64,000 nucleotides of DNA from Flectobacillus rivi. GTDB taxonomy: Bacteria > Bacteroidota > Bacteroidia > Cytophagales > Spirosomataceae. The DNA is taken from positions 62,001-126,000 of the forward strand of contig NZ_JASHIE010000016.1 in assembly GCF_030056655.1 (NCBI RefSeq). Direction: 5' to 3'. Below, piece after piece: positions 1-9,830 of this stretch. Both the position numbers and the translations under genes were made by a program. Below the pieces are notes generated by a model that was given only the letters and a program-made list of their open reading frames with translations, made no database searches and was not told the origin of the DNA. The stretch's first letter is position 1. Each line of letters starts with the position of its first letter.

Positions 1-13
1 TTTTCTTAATCAT
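1..13 (-). CDS. Start of the gene downstream of susC (probable SusD/RagB partner), cut by the window edge
   Basis: An ATG on the minus strand at 11-13 begins Met-Ile-Lys-Lys and runs off the window edge, 13 bases after the susC stop codon. SusC genes in Bacteroidota are nearly always followed on the same strand by a SusD-family surface lipoprotein gene, and a start with Lys residues fits a lipoprotein signal peptide. The identity is inference from position only; four codons are visible. Confidence 0.4.
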
Positions 14-26
14 GCTTTTGTTTTAA

Positions 27-3000
27 TTAAAAGGTAAGATTTAGACCTAAATTGAATCGTTTAACGGTAGGATATGCTCCTTGTGAAGCCCAGCCTGTAC
101 CTGCAAAGTTCGATTCGCGGTCATCTGGCATTTTGCTCCAAGCAATAAGGTTGTTACCGTTGAGATAAATTCTGAGTCCTGAAACTCCCAACTTTCTACT
201 AAATTCTGGTGTAAAGTTGTAGGCGATTTCAGCATTCTTTAAGCGTACATACGAACCATCATACATATATTGCGTGCCTCTATAATAGCCTTGTGGTGTA
301 GTCAACCAGCGTGGCATTGGATTGGCATTCGGATTACTAGGCGACCAATAATCACCCTCTTGGTACACGGTATGACTTTGTGAACTCAAGCTTCTAAATT
401 CTACCTGACGTGTTACGTTGTTTACTGCGTAGAATTGTACAAAAGCCGAGAATCCTTTCCAGTCTATACCAAAAGTGGCATTGTAAGTATTGGCTGGCCA
501 GCCTGTAAATCCATACGGAATATTGTCACGAGAATCAATCAAACCATCACCATTGTAATCTACTAAATAGTAGTTGCCTGGGAGTTTTTGGTTATCATTG
601 GCATTCTGAATAGCACTTCCATATAATTGATCCCACGTGCTGTAGGTACCACGACTTACATACGAATAAGCTTGGTTGATTTGCATGCCTTCTGACTTCT
701 GATAGTCAGGTAATAATTCAGGATTGGCAGCTTCAATAATCTTATTTTGTGTATGCGTCATGTTAAGGTCTGTCCATAACCTAAAGTTTCTCAAGGATTT
801 ATTGAGGTGTAACTCTAATTCATAACCACTTGATTTTACGGCTCCTAAGTTTGCTACAGGAGGAGTTGCACCAAAATAAGTAGGAACGTCAGAACGGTTT
901 GCTAACAAAATTTTACTTCTATTATCTGTAAAAAAGTCTGCTTTCCCTTTGATAAAGCCTTTCAAAAATTCGAAATCAACCCCAACATTGTACTTCTCAG
1001 ATTGTTCCCATTGTACATTTGGGTTACCAACTACCGTTTGACTATACCATGTGTAAGGGCTTTGTTCGGCGGCCTCACCACTGATTCCTAATCTTGATTT
1101 TCCATTATAATTCCATTGTTCCAAATACGGCCATCTTACCCCAAGGTTATCAAAACCAGTTTGTCCATAAGAGGCTCTTACTTTAAATTGGTCTACAAAT
1201 TTTAAAGACTTCATAAAGTTTTCATTCGAAACAATCCAGTTTAAACCACCCGATTGGAAAAATGCAAAACGATAAGCCGCTGCAAATTGCTCTGAACCGT
1301 TGTAAGCTCCGTTATATTCTACCGTATACTTGTTGTCGTAAGTATAAGTTGTTCTAAATACCCAGTCTTCACGATACGAAGGAATCATACTACCATTAGC
1401 ATAGACGTTGCGGTTCATCAAGCCCATTCCTGTTACATAATGCTTTCCAGCAATATTTTTGGCATAATTGAGCTGTAACTGATAAAACAACCTTCTTTGA
1501 CTTGCACCAATTGTACCTGCCGCTGGATTCCATTTGATACCCTCTTGAAAATCAAATCCTGTGATACCGTCAATGGCTTGGCGATACGTAACGGCTCCTG
1601 TTTCTGGGTTAATCCATTTACGTTGTGTGTCATTGTAAAGGTCATTAATACCTCTATCACTTTCCACAAAAGTATTATCAAGTGAGATAGTACCCGTAAA
1701 TCTCAAGCCTTTTGTAATCATATCCAACTCTTGGTCGAGTGTAAAGTCTGTCGTGATTCTGGCTGTTGTTTGATAAGAAACCCCACCAATCGCTAAACTT
1801 CTTGCTGAGTTTTCAGCTCTAGCTTCGTTGGGCGCATAATATCCCCAAGAGCCGTCTGAGTACACTGGCAAAAACAAATCTGGTGCTGCGTTGTAGGCGT
1901 CAATCCAAGCGCCATATTCAGAACCTGTAAAACCCCAAGGGCTTTTGCGTACACCATACGAGCCCGATAAATTGGTTTTGAATAAAGTAGTTGGCGTTAA
2001 CTGAAAGTCCAAATTACTTCTCACATTCAAGCGGTCAAAACCAAAACCTTGCTCATATCCACGATTGTTTGGATAAGTTTTAAACAAATCGGCTTCATGC
2101 AAGAAATCAGCACTGGTAAAATACTTCACGGTATTTGTACCACCACTAATGTTCAAGTTGGCGTTGTTTGACCAAGCGTGAGATTTAAACAATGTTTCTT
2201 CCCAGTTGACATTCGGATAACGCTCAGCTTCTGCTAAGTTCGCTGGATTGCGGTACTTGTTCAGAATATCAAATGGCAAATAATCTCTCCAACCATCTGG
2301 CTTCGTAGCAAGCTCATATTCGATAACGTCATTTCTTATACGTAAGGCATCAAATGAGTCATACTTCCCTGGTAGTTTTGAAGGTGACTTCAAAATTGTA
2401 TTCACCGTGGCACGTATAGATGCCTTCCCTGTTTTACCCCTTTTTGTCGTAATCAAGATTACACCATTGGCACCTCTCGATCCAAATACGGCCGTAGCAG
2501 AAGCATCTTTCAATACTGTTACGGTTTCTACAGAACTGATGTCGACGCTATTCATGGGACGCTCCACACCATCTACCAAAATCAAAGGGTCTGAGTTGTT
2601 CCATGTACTACGTCCACGAATAATGATTTGTGGATCCTCGGCTCCTGGCAAACCCGTACTGGCATTGGTAATTAAACCCGGCACGTTACCTGTGAGGGCA
2701 GCACCAATACTCGATACACCACCCGCACGCTCAAGAACTTTTCCTGTGGTTTGGGTTACCGAAGCTACGACGCCTTCTTTCTTTTGCTTACCATAACCAA
2801 CAACAACGACTTCGTCTAGGGCAGTTTGAAACTCTTCCAAAACGACATCAATTGTTGTTTTTTTGCCGACTAAAATCTCTTGTGGTTTAAAGCCGATTGA
2901 ACTAATCAGTAATATCTCTTTAGGAGAACAATTGATACTAAAAGCACCATCCTTATTGGCATTGGTTCCTTTGGTTGTTCCCTTCACTGTAATGGTCGCT

Positions 3001-3155
3001 CCGGGTATCGGTTCGCCCGATGAAGACTTTACAGTTCCTCTTACTGTTTGAGCTTTTGAGGTGAAGCTCATAACCCCAATCATAAGCGAGACAAACCAAG
3101 CTACTAAGTGAAGTTTATTTCGAATAGTTGAAATAGGTAGGTTAAAGTGTTTCAT
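27..3155 (-). CDS. SusC/RagA family TonB-linked outer membrane transporter
   Basis: The 1042-residue product is an outer membrane TonB-dependent transporter that imports large solutes, usually glycans or peptides, with a SusD lipoprotein lid. A signal peptide ends near residue 36 (SKAQ). A CarboxypepD-regulatory-like domain follows (about 37-110, TVRGTVKSSSGEPIPGATI). Then comes the family signature DEVVVVGYGKQKKEG, a plug domain containing the usual IIIRGRSTWNNSDPLILVDG stretch, and a barrel ending in an aromatic residue (NLGLNLTF). The length is normal for SusC. The substrate cannot be read from sequence, and no glycan hydrolase adjoins it inside the window. The nearest upstream gene is the divergent LysR regulator at 3673. 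Confidence 0.95.
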   Translation of the reverse strand: MKHFNLPISTIRNKLHLVAWFVSLMIGVMSFTSKAQTVRGTVKSSSGEPIPGATITVKGTTKGTNANKDGAFSINCSPKEILLISSIGFKPQEILVGKKTTIDVVLEEFQTALDEVVVVGYGKQKKEGVVASVTQTTGKVLERAGGVSSIGAALTGNVPGLITNASTGLPGAEDPQIIIRGRSTWNNSDPLILVDGVERPMNSVDISSVETVTVLKDASATAVFGSRGANGVILITTKRGKTGKASIRATVNTILKSPSKLPGKYDSFDALRIRNDVIEYELATKPDGWRDYLPFDILNKYRNPANLAEAERYPNVNWEETLFKSHAWSNNANLNISGGTNTVKYFTSADFLHEADLFKTYPNNRGYEQGFGFDRLNVRSNLDFQLTPTTLFKTNLSGSYGVRKSPWGFTGSEYGAWIDAYNAAPDLFLPVYSDGSWGYYAPNEARAENSARSLAIGGVSYQTTARITTDFTLDQELDMITKGLRFTGTISLDNTFVESDRGINDLYNDTQRKWINPETGAVTYRQAIDGITGFDFQEGIKWNPAAGTIGASQRRLFYQLQLNYAKNIAGKHYVTGMGLMNRNVYANGSMIPSYREDWVFRTTYTYDNKYTVEYNGAYNGSEQFAAAYRFAFFQSGGLNWIVSNENFMKSLKFVDQFKVRASYGQTGFDNLGVRWPYLEQWNYNGKSRLGISGEAAEQSPYTWYSQTVVGNPNVQWEQSEKYNVGVDFEFLKGFIKGKADFFTDNRSKILLANRSDVPTYFGATPPVANLGAVKSSGYELELHLNKSLRNFRLWTDLNMTHTQNKIIEAANPELLPDYQKSEGMQINQAYSYVSRGTYSTWDQLYGSAIQNANDNQKLPGNYYLVDYNGDGLIDSRDNIPYGFTGWPANTYNATFGIDWKGFSAFVQFYAVNNVTRQVEFRSLSSQSHTVYQEGDYWSPSNPNANPMPRWLTTPQGYYRGTQYMYDGSYVRLKNAEIAYNFTPEFSRKLGVSGLRIYLNGNNLIAWSKMPDDRESNFAGTGWASQGAYPTVKRFNLGLNLTF

Positions 3156-3672
3156 ACATTAGAATAAAATATGATTCATTTAATAATTAATATAAAATTA
3201 CAATGCAAAATAAGGTCATGTAGGTAGAATACATTAGCACAAATCTTCAAATATGTATTCATTATGTTTACTACAATCAGAAAAGTGTCATTATGACACT
3301 TTATAGAGAAGATTTATGAAATATTGAAGATTCAATCTGTGGTTCGAATTCAAAGTTTAGGGTTGGGTGATTTTAGACCTAAATAGTTTTTCATGTAGAA
3401 ACCGTCAACATCTCTACACCTGTTGTATTCCTACCTATTGATTAAAACAATCTCTAAAATGTGACATCTACAGCTTGAAAATCGACAGCTGATATGCTGA
3501 TTGGATCATGGATAGGTGGGTAATTTTTCTTTGATTATCTTCCCCAAAAATTACATTCAATATTTAACCCTGGGAGATTATAGGTAGGATTTTAGATTGA
3601 CTATTACTTTTGCTAATTTTGATCTTAGATTCTTACTTGTTAGGATTTTTTTGAATCATTATAGCTATCTCT
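3156..3672. promoter_or_regulatory. Divergent susC/lysR intergenic region with palindrome and repeated TAGGTAGGAT motif
   Basis: No gene is visible in these 517 bases. At 3282-3302 there is a perfect operator-like palindrome, arms AAAGTGTCAT and ATGACACTTT around one T. Four related motifs occur: TAGGTAGAAT at 3221, its inverse GTATTCCTACCTA at 3425-3437, GATAGGTGGG at 3511, and TAGGTAGGAT at 3581. A -7-type TAATTTTG lies at 3614-3621, 51 bases before the lysR start. Which regulator binds here is unknown; the adjacent LysR protein is the obvious candidate. Confidence 0.45.
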
Positions 3673-4596
3673 ATGAACTATACATTACATCAATTGCAGG
3701 TATTCCTGATGATTAGTAAAACCAAAAGTGTTACGAAAGCCGCTGAGGAATTGCACTTGAGTCAACCCGCCGTTTCTATACAGTTAAAAAATCTGCAAGA
3801 CCAATTTGCCATCCCTCTCACCGAAGTCGTTGGACGTAAGTTATTCATTACAGATTTTGGAAAAGAAATTGCTATTGCCGCCGAACGAATCTTATCTGAA
3901 GTATACGCCATCAATCATAAGACGGCCGCTTTTAAAGGGCAATTGGTAGGTCAACTCAAAATTTCAGTAGTATCAACAGGTAAATATGTGATTCCTTATT
4001 TCCTGAATGACTTCATGAGTCAACATGATGGAATAGAATTGAAATTAGATGTAACTAATAAAGTTAAAGTTGTGGAAAGTCTCGAACAAAACGATGTAGA
4101 CTTTTCGCTAGTATCAGTATTACCCGACCATCTCCAAATTGAGAAGGTGGAACTGATGCCCAATAAACTATTTTTGGTAGGTAATTCACTTCAAACTTTC
4201 CCGAAAAAACTCTACGATACTTCTGTGTTGGAGACATTACCGCTTATTTATCGCGAGCAAGGTTCTGGAACAAGACATGTGATGGAGAAATTTGTGCAGG
4301 CCAATATGCTTCCTATTCATAAAAAAATGGAACTGACTTCCAATGAGGCTGTAAAGCAGGCTGTTTTGGCAGGTCTGGGGTATTCGGTAATGCCGCTGAT
4401 TGGTCTCAAAAATGAATTATCAATGGGCGACGTTCAAATTATCCCTGTCAAAGGATTTCCTATTCAAAGTATATGGCACTTAATTTGGATGAAAGGCAAG
4501 AATTTTTCACCAGTAGCAAAAGCTTTCTTAGAATTTATCCATCAAGAAAAAGATCGAATTATTCAGGAAAAATTTGATTGGTGCAATAAGTATTAG
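3673..4596 (+). CDS. LysR-family transcriptional regulator
   Basis: The 307-residue protein has the standard LysR architecture. The N-terminal winged helix-turn-helix occupies about 1-60, with the recognition segment KAAEELHLSQPAVSIQLKNL. A periplasmic-binding-protein-like effector domain follows (about 90-295). Its length is typical. It belongs to the CysB/CbbR-like branch by general appearance, and the convergent gene encodes an SbtA-type bicarbonate transporter. Control of carbon or anion uptake is therefore plausible, but that is inference. Another possible target is the divergent susC. Confidence 0.9.
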   Translation: MNYTLHQLQVFLMISKTKSVTKAAEELHLSQPAVSIQLKNLQDQFAIPLTEVVGRKLFITDFGKEIAIAAERILSEVYAINHKTAAFKGQLVGQLKISVVSTGKYVIPYFLNDFMSQHDGIELKLDVTNKVKVVESLEQNDVDFSLVSVLPDHLQIEKVELMPNKLFLVGNSLQTFPKKLYDTSVLETLPLIYREQGSGTRHVMEKFVQANMLPIHKKMELTSNEAVKQAVLAGLGYSVMPLIGLKNELSMGDVQIIPVKGFPIQSIWHLIWMKGKNFSPVAKAFLEFIHQEKDRIIQEKFDWCNKY

Positions 4597-4600
4597 TTTT

Positions 4601-4645
4601 GAATGATGAGTTGTGAATAAAGTCATTACTCACAACTCATCATTC
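4601..4645. repeat. Palindromic intergenic repeat between convergent genes, possible bidirectional terminator
   Basis: Perfect 16-bp arms, GAATGATGAGTTGTGA at 4601-4616 and its complement at 4630-4645, enclose a 13-base loop between the stop codons of lysR and the SbtA-type gene. The arm sequence belongs to a dispersed family seen again at 8487, 11145, 23011, 30512, 47554 and 54477. A terminator role for both strands is likely from position, although long T-runs are absent. Confidence 0.6.
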
Positions 4646-4656
4646 ACCATTCAAAA

Positions 4657-5615
4657 TTACATCGAGACAATCCCGAAGTAAATGGGTAGTCCAATTGTGA
4701 TATTGATGGGAAAAGTAATAGCTAAAGTCATAGGCAAATACAATCCTGGGTTCGCTTGGGGTACTGATATTTTCATGGCAGCAGGTACGGCTATGTAAGA
4801 CGCACTCGCCGCTAAGACTGCTAGTATAAAGCGGTCTATCGAATGTTCACAGAAAAATCCAGTTACCCAACCCACAAGACATCCATTGACTAATGGAATA
4901 ATCGCTGCAAAAATGATCGGAAACCAACCATAGGAAAAGAAGGAAGCCAATTTTTTTCCACTTGAAATTCCCATATCCAATAAAAAGATAGCTAGGAAAC
5001 CTTTAAACAAATCATTGGTAAAAGGTTTGATGCCTTCCGCCTGTTTGGCATTGGCTAAGTAGCCTATTATTAAACTTCCTAAAATTAGTAGAACACTTCC
5101 ATTGGTTAAAGAATGTTTGAGTGCCTCCTTTTTCTGGATACCTTGATGAATATCTTTACCAAAAACAGAAATCAATAGTAATCCTACTATAATAGCTGGT
5201 GATTCCATCAATGCCATGGTGGCAACCATATAGCCGTGTATTGGTAAATGATAAGTTTCGAGGTACGAAACCGCTGTCACAAATGTTACGGCACTCACCG
5301 AGCCATAAGCCGCTGCTGTTGCTCCTGCATCATACACGTTTAGTTTTTTTCTAAGAATTAAAAAAGTATAAAAAGGAATTGCCACAGAAATAAATATACC
5401 TGTGAGCATCACCCAACCATTTGACCATTGAAGACCTCATGGGAGAGCTCTTGACCACCTTTGAACCCAATCGCAAACAATAGGTATAATGAGATAAACT
5501 TCGATGAATTGGCAGGAATTTTCAAATCACTTTTTAACACCACCGACACAATTCCTAAAACAAAAAATAACAGTGCTGGATTTGATAAATTCTCGAGTAA
5601 TAAGCTTGAATTCAT
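4657..5615 (-). pseudogene. SbtA-type sodium-dependent bicarbonate permease (DUF897), split by a frameshift
   Basis: Two overlapping reading frames together give the 319 residues expected of an SbtA-family permease. The 5' part (5409-5615, 68 aa) carries the family start, including LYLLFAIGFKGGQELSHEVF, and stops at TGA. The 3' part (4657-5412, 251 aa, first possible start GTG) continues with AIPFYTFLILRKKLNVYDAG and AAAYGSVSAVTFVTAVSYLE, both typical of the family interior, and the later membrane segments. The break lies near 5409-5415, around GTTGGGTGATG. One inserted base would restore the frame. The family exchanges bicarbonate with Na+ across the inner membrane. No SbtB (PII-like) partner is nearby. 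It is either a real pseudogene, a sequencing error in the G-run, or two coupled polypeptides; the last is least likely. Confidence 0.8.
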
Positions 5616-5709
5616 AATATAACAATTAGTTAAGATAAATGATCAGGCTTTTGTTGGCCTGAAAGTTTATAAATAATCTATTCGGTAATACACTACTTCT
5701 TGAAAGCAT

Positions 5710-6675
5710 CTACACAAATTGACTAGAGGCTCTAATCAATTTATCATTGAGCACCATCCCCAAATCACTGGTAGGGAAAAGTTCTGCCACAATCACATCA
5801 AGATTCAGACTATCTAATTCATGTAGGTGAGCATATAGATTAGAGGCGGCCTCTTTTAGGTCATTTGTCTTACTCAAATAACGGATTTCAGCAATAGTTG
5901 AAAAATTCTCTCCTTTAGTCCCTAAACTGAGCAATCCTATCTTTTGGTCTGTATATTTCTCAAGCGTTTCTTCTAAAGATTCAGTAATAATCAAGGGAGT
6001 TTTGGGTGCATAATGAGAACGATGACTGCCCGGATAGTTATTTTGGCTATCAATATCATAATATACCGCCGTATTGGGAAGTACCTCAAGAATATCATCT
6101 TTACTAATGACTCCCTGACGATAAATCACTACAGCATTATCTTTGAAGCCAATAATGGTCGATTCAAGTCCTATTTTACAATTTCCACCATCAAGTGTTA
6201 AAGGTATTTTTCCTTTGAAATAGGAAAATACGTGCATAGCTGAGGTAGGGCTAATTTTTCCAAAAGGGTTTGCACTTGGAGCAACCAATGGAAAAGGAAG
6301 TGCTGATAGTAATTTCAATGCCAATGGGTGCTCAGGCATTCGAACAGCGATAGTTCCGAGACCAGCAGTTGCTGCTGAAGGCACGTCAGGTTTGGCAGTT
6401 AATATCATAGTGAGTGGGCCAGGCCAAAACCTTTCTGCTAATTGCTGTGCCATGGCAGGAATATCACTTGCGATACTTTCTACTTGATTCCAATGAGCCA
6501 CGTGCGCAATCAAAGGATGATTTTTGGGACGTTCTTTAATAGCAAAGATTTTATTGATTGCCTCTTGATCCCAAATATTTCCTGCCAAACCATAAACGGT
6601 CTCTGTTGGTAGCCCAATTACTCCTCCCTTTTCTAAATATGTTTTTGCTAATTGTACTGATGTTGAAAGTATCAT
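5710..6675 (-). CDS. tsaC: Threonylcarbamoyl-AMP synthase, Sua5 type
   Basis: This enzyme makes threonylcarbamoyl-AMP from threonine, bicarbonate and ATP for the t6A37 modification of ANN-decoding tRNAs. The YrdC domain fills the first 200 residues or so: GGVIGLPTETVYGLAGN, the substrate-binding KERPKNHPL, and APSANPFGKISPT. A linker YPGSHRSHYAP leads into the C-terminal Sua5 domain, so this is the long Sua5 form rather than short TsaC. I prefer the ATG at 6675 (MILSTSVQLAKTYL, 321 aa) over the upstream in-frame start at 6705. The gene lies 94 bp downstream of the SbtA-like gene on the same strand, and the shared substrate bicarbonate may be coincidental. Confidence 0.93.
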   Translation of the reverse strand: MILSTSVQLAKTYLEKGGVIGLPTETVYGLAGNIWDQEAINKIFAIKERPKNHPLIAHVAHWNQVESIASDIPAMAQQLAERFWPGPLTMILTAKPDVPSAATAGLGTIAVRMPEHPLALKLLSALPFPLVAPSANPFGKISPTSAMHVFSYFKGKIPLTLDGGNCKIGLESTIIGFKDNAVVIYRQGVISKDDILEVLPNTAVYYDIDSQNNYPGSHRSHYAPKTPLIITESLEETLEKYTDQKIGLLSLGTKGENFSTIAEIRYLSKTNDLKEAASNLYAHLHELDSLNLDVIVAELFPTSDLGMVLNDKLIRASSQFV

Positions 6676-6979
6676 TTCTGTATGTGTTTTAATATTTGAA
6701 TACAAAATTGAAATGAATTAATCATAAGTTTTTATTTATACATGAAATTATAAACATTTAAAATATTTATATATTGATATTTCAGTTAAAAAGCTCATGT
6801 CAGTGATTGTTATTAATTATTTGAAAATTAATTACTTATAAATTAAATAATAAGTCAAATTATTCAATAGGAAGTATTATTATAAATTTTATTTATGTAA
6901 AACATTTTTAACATAAATAAAAACTTATGAAAATATTACTTCAATTTTGTGTCGTAAACAAAGCATAACACAAACACAG

Positions 6980-8404
6980 ATGACAAAAATTACAGTTGCA
7001 AAAGGAGATGGTATCGGACCAGAGATTATGGATGCCACTTTAGAAATCATTCTTGCTGCAGGAGCAAAAATTGAAATCGAGACAATTGACATTGGTGAAA
7101 AGGTGTATTTGTCTGGTAATACTTCAGGTATTGCAAGAGAGTCGTGGGACATTATACGCCGAAACAAAGTCTTCTTAAAAGCGCCCATTACAACGCCACA
7201 AGGGGGAGGCTACAAGAGTCTTAACGTAACTACTCGTAAGTTTTTGGGCTTGTACGCTAACGTTCGCCCTTGTTTAAGTCTGCATCCGTTTGTGGATACC
7301 AAGCACCCTAAGATGGATATTGTGATTATCCGTGAAAATGAGGAAGATCTTTATGCAGGTATTGAGCACCAACAAACCGACGAAGTGGTACAGTGTCTTA
7401 AACTCATTAGTCGCCCAGGTTGTGAGAAAATCGTTCGCTATGCTTTTGAGTATGCCAAACATAACGGACGTAAAAAAGTAACTTGCTTTACAAAAGACAA
7501 CATTATGAAGCAAACAGATGGATTGTTTCATAAGGTATTCGACGAAATAGCACAGGAGTATCCAGAAATTGAAAATGAACACTGGATTATCGATATTGGC
7601 GCAGCAAAAATGGCTGATACCCCTGAGGCTTTTGATGTAATTGTAGTACCAAACCTCTATGGAGATGTACTATCAGACATCGCTGCACAAATCGCAGGCT
7701 CAGTGGGCTTGGCTGGTTCGTCGAACATCGGTGAAGAATGTGCCATGTTTGAAGCCATTCACGGCTCTGCCCCACGAAGAGCTGGACAGAATGTTGCTAA
7801 CCCATCTGGACTATTGCAAGGTGCCATCCTGATGTTACAACATATTGGTCAGATGGATATAGCCGAAAAGGTACAAAACGCATGGCTTAAAACCATCGAA
7901 GACGGTATTCATACTTACGATATCTATCAGGAGGGAACAAGTACTCAAAAAGTTGGAACAAAAGAATTTGCACAAGCTGTAATTGCAAACCTTGGTCAAA
8001 AACCAAAGCAGCTTCAAGCAGTTGAGTATGCGGAAGGAGCCCAAATGTACTTGCCGAAGTACGTGCGTAAAGCACCTGCCAAAAAGGAAATCGTTGGTGT
8101 AGATTTATTTGTACACTGGTCTGGCAGTCAAGCAGATGATTTGGCAGCACAAGTAAGCCAGTTGAATCATGCAGGATTAGAACTAAGTATGATTACCAAT
8201 CGAGGAATCAAAGTTTGGCCTGAAGGATTTCCTGAAACATTTTGTACAGACCACTGGAGATGCAGATTTAAGGGACTTGGTTCAAGCGCGCAAATTCCAG
8301 CGTTGTTGGAGAAAGCCATTTCGCAAGGCATAGATGTCATTAAAACAGAAAACCTTTATGAGTTTGATGGCAAAGCCGCTTACTCACTAGGTCAAGGACA
8401 ATAG
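6980..8404 (+). CDS. icd: Isocitrate dehydrogenase, long Thermus/Rickettsia-like type
   Basis: The protein belongs to the isocitrate/isopropylmalate dehydrogenase family. It starts at MTKITVAKGDGIGPEIMDAT, with the dehydrogenase core over about residues 1-335: the NVRPCLSLHPF and IRENEEDLYAGIEH substrate-binding stretches, the metal site NLYGDVLSDIAAQI, and the nucleotide loop IHGSAPRRAGQNVANP. An additional C-terminal domain of about 140 residues (from VGVDLFVHWSGSQADDL) distinguishes the roughly 475-residue long ICDH type, consistent with oxidative decarboxylation of isocitrate in the TCA cycle. The start at 6980 is chosen because homology begins there; an in-frame extension back to 6947 is non-conserved. 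A terminator follows at 8447. Confidence 0.93.
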   Translation: MTKITVAKGDGIGPEIMDATLEIILAAGAKIEIETIDIGEKVYLSGNTSGIARESWDIIRRNKVFLKAPITTPQGGGYKSLNVTTRKFLGLYANVRPCLSLHPFVDTKHPKMDIVIIRENEEDLYAGIEHQQTDEVVQCLKLISRPGCEKIVRYAFEYAKHNGRKKVTCFTKDNIMKQTDGLFHKVFDEIAQEYPEIENEHWIIDIGAAKMADTPEAFDVIVVPNLYGDVLSDIAAQIAGSVGLAGSSNIGEECAMFEAIHGSAPRRAGQNVANPSGLLQGAILMLQHIGQMDIAEKVQNAWLKTIEDGIHTYDIYQEGTSTQKVGTKEFAQAVIANLGQKPKQLQAVEYAEGAQMYLPKYVRKAPAKKEIVGVDLFVHWSGSQADDLAAQVSQLNHAGLELSMITNRGIKVWPEGFPETFCTDHWRCRFKGLGSSAQIPALLEKAISQGIDVIKTENLYEFDGKAAYSLGQGQ

Positions 8405-8446
8405 TAAGTTGAACTAACCTGTTCATCCTATCTTGTATGAAAACGG

Positions 8447-8480
8447 ATAGCTATCAGAAATTTTTTGATAGCTATTTTTT
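8447..8480 (+). terminator. Rho-independent terminator after icd
   Basis: A 10-bp stem, ATAGCTATCA with TGATAGCTAT, encloses a 9-base loop and is followed by TTTTT, 43 bases after the icd stop codon. Confidence 0.85.
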
Positions 8481-8486
8481 ATGTAT

Positions 8487-8505
8487 GAATGCTGAGTTGC
8501 GAATG
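8487..8505. repeat. Single copy of the dispersed ATGCTGAGTTG repeat
   Basis: GAATGCTGAGTTGCGAATG lies directly after the icd terminator and matches the core of the repeat family at 4601 and elsewhere. The remaining AT-rich DNA to the ribokinase gene (8506-8841) shows no gene; a -7-like TATTTTTG is present at 8808-8815, just before the ribokinase start. Confidence 0.5.
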
Positions 8506-8841
8506 TAAAACTCTAATTTTCAATACTTTTTATGCTAAATTAAAGTGATATTTAAAAATTGCACTCTCAATTAGCAGTGTACGAAGGATTATAAAAACTA
8601 TTTATTTCCGAAATCTCCAATCTGAAATTGAAAGACTTAGCTATACGGTTATTTCAAGGCAAAATTTTCTCTCTATCAGTTTTTGATTTTCTGGCATATC
8701 GTCTACAGCTTAATATTTTATAAAAAAGACTTTTACTAATCTGCCAAAGTCTTGCAGCTAGTTACATATCATTTTTCTATCCACTGTGTTTTGATATTAT
8801 TTTTAGATATTTTTGAATGTTTCAAATTTAAAAATAATCTG

Positions 8842-9738
8842 ATGAAGAAAATTATTGTAGTTGGGAGCTCAAATACAGACATGGTCATCAAAGCAGAAAA
8901 ACTTGCTACACCTGGTGAAACTGTCATTGGAGGAAAATTTTTGATGAATGCTGGTGGCAAAGGTGCTAACCAAGCAGTAGCTACCGCCCGACTAGGGTGC
9001 CCAACCGTGTTCGTTTGTAAAATAGGAGATGATATTTTTGGGCGACAAGCACACCAACAGTTTGTGCAAGAAGGTATCAACACCGATTTTGTGGTAGTCG
9101 ATACCGAAAACCCCTCGGGAGTTGCTCTTATCAATGTGGATGCCAAAGGTGAAAATTGCATTACGGTAGCGCCGGGAGCAAATGCCCATTTGTCTATCGA
9201 GGATATCGAAAATGCGTCGAGTATTTTTGAACGAGATAATATTCTGCTGATACAACTAGAAACACCTATCCAAACAGTTGAATACACGATTCAAAAAGCC
9301 TATGAATATGGATTAAAAGTGATTCTGAATCCAGCCCCAGCGGCTCAACTTTCCTCATCCGTATTCCCATTTATTCATACCATTACGCCAAACGAAACCG
9401 AAGCAGAACTGCTTACTGGAGTAAAAGTTACGGATTTTGAAAGTGCTCAAAAAGCGGGACAAGTCTTTGCAGCACTAGGCGTTCAAAATATCATCATTAC
9501 TTTGGGAGCAAAAGGAGCTTATCTGAAATCAGCTGATTTTGAAGGAATAATTGAAGCTCCTAAGGTTGAAGCCATAGATACTACAGCCGCTGGAGACTGT
9601 TTTAGTGGAGCCTTGGCAGTAGCGATTTATGAAGAAAAAATACTTTCAGAAGCTGTAAAGTTTGCTTGCAAAGCTGCCTCTATTGCCGTTACTCGCATGG
9701 GAGCACAAGCTTCTATGCCATCAAGAGTTGAAATGTAA
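8842..9738 (+). CDS. rbsK: Ribokinase
   Basis: This PfkB-family kinase phosphorylates D-ribose at O5 in the cytoplasm. The product from the ATG at 8842 is 298 residues, normal for RbsK, starting MKKIIVVGSSNTDMVIKAEK. The first PfkB signature is visible as GGKGANQAVATARLG and the second as DTTAAGDCFSGALAVA, whose GAGD-like loop supplies the catalytic Asp. An in-frame extension upstream to 8752 is hydrophobic and non-conserved, so it is rejected. The gene precedes a nucleoside hydrolase, an ADP-ribosylglycohydrolase and a sugar permease, which makes ribose from nucleosides or ADP-ribose the likely substrate. Confidence 0.93.
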   Translation: MKKIIVVGSSNTDMVIKAEKLATPGETVIGGKFLMNAGGKGANQAVATARLGCPTVFVCKIGDDIFGRQAHQQFVQEGINTDFVVVDTENPSGVALINVDAKGENCITVAPGANAHLSIEDIENASSIFERDNILLIQLETPIQTVEYTIQKAYEYGLKVILNPAPAAQLSSSVFPFIHTITPNETEAELLTGVKVTDFESAQKAGQVFAALGVQNIIITLGAKGAYLKSADFEGIIEAPKVEAIDTTAAGDCFSGALAVAIYEEKILSEAVKFACKAASIAVTRMGAQASMPSRVEM

Positions 9739-9830
9739 GCAATAGGAGTTGTTAGTTAATAGTATATCGATTAATATAACGAGTTCATAATCAGAATAGT
9801 GATGCTAAATTAAGTATTAATGCAGAATAA

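Noticed and set aside
3345..3360. Possible tRNA T-arm (GGTTCGAATTC)
   Set aside because: No acceptor stem, D-arm or anticodon arm can be built around it.
5395..5425. Programmed ribosomal frameshift in the SbtA-type gene
   Set aside because: The break shows GTTGGGTGATG but no strong slippery heptamer or obvious downstream pseudoknot, and no SbtA gene is known to use one. A mutation or sequencing slip is more likely.
8769..9287. Minus-strand frame of 172 codons opposite ribokinase
   Set aside because: Ribokinase motifs on the plus strand are complete; the antisense product has no recognisable features.
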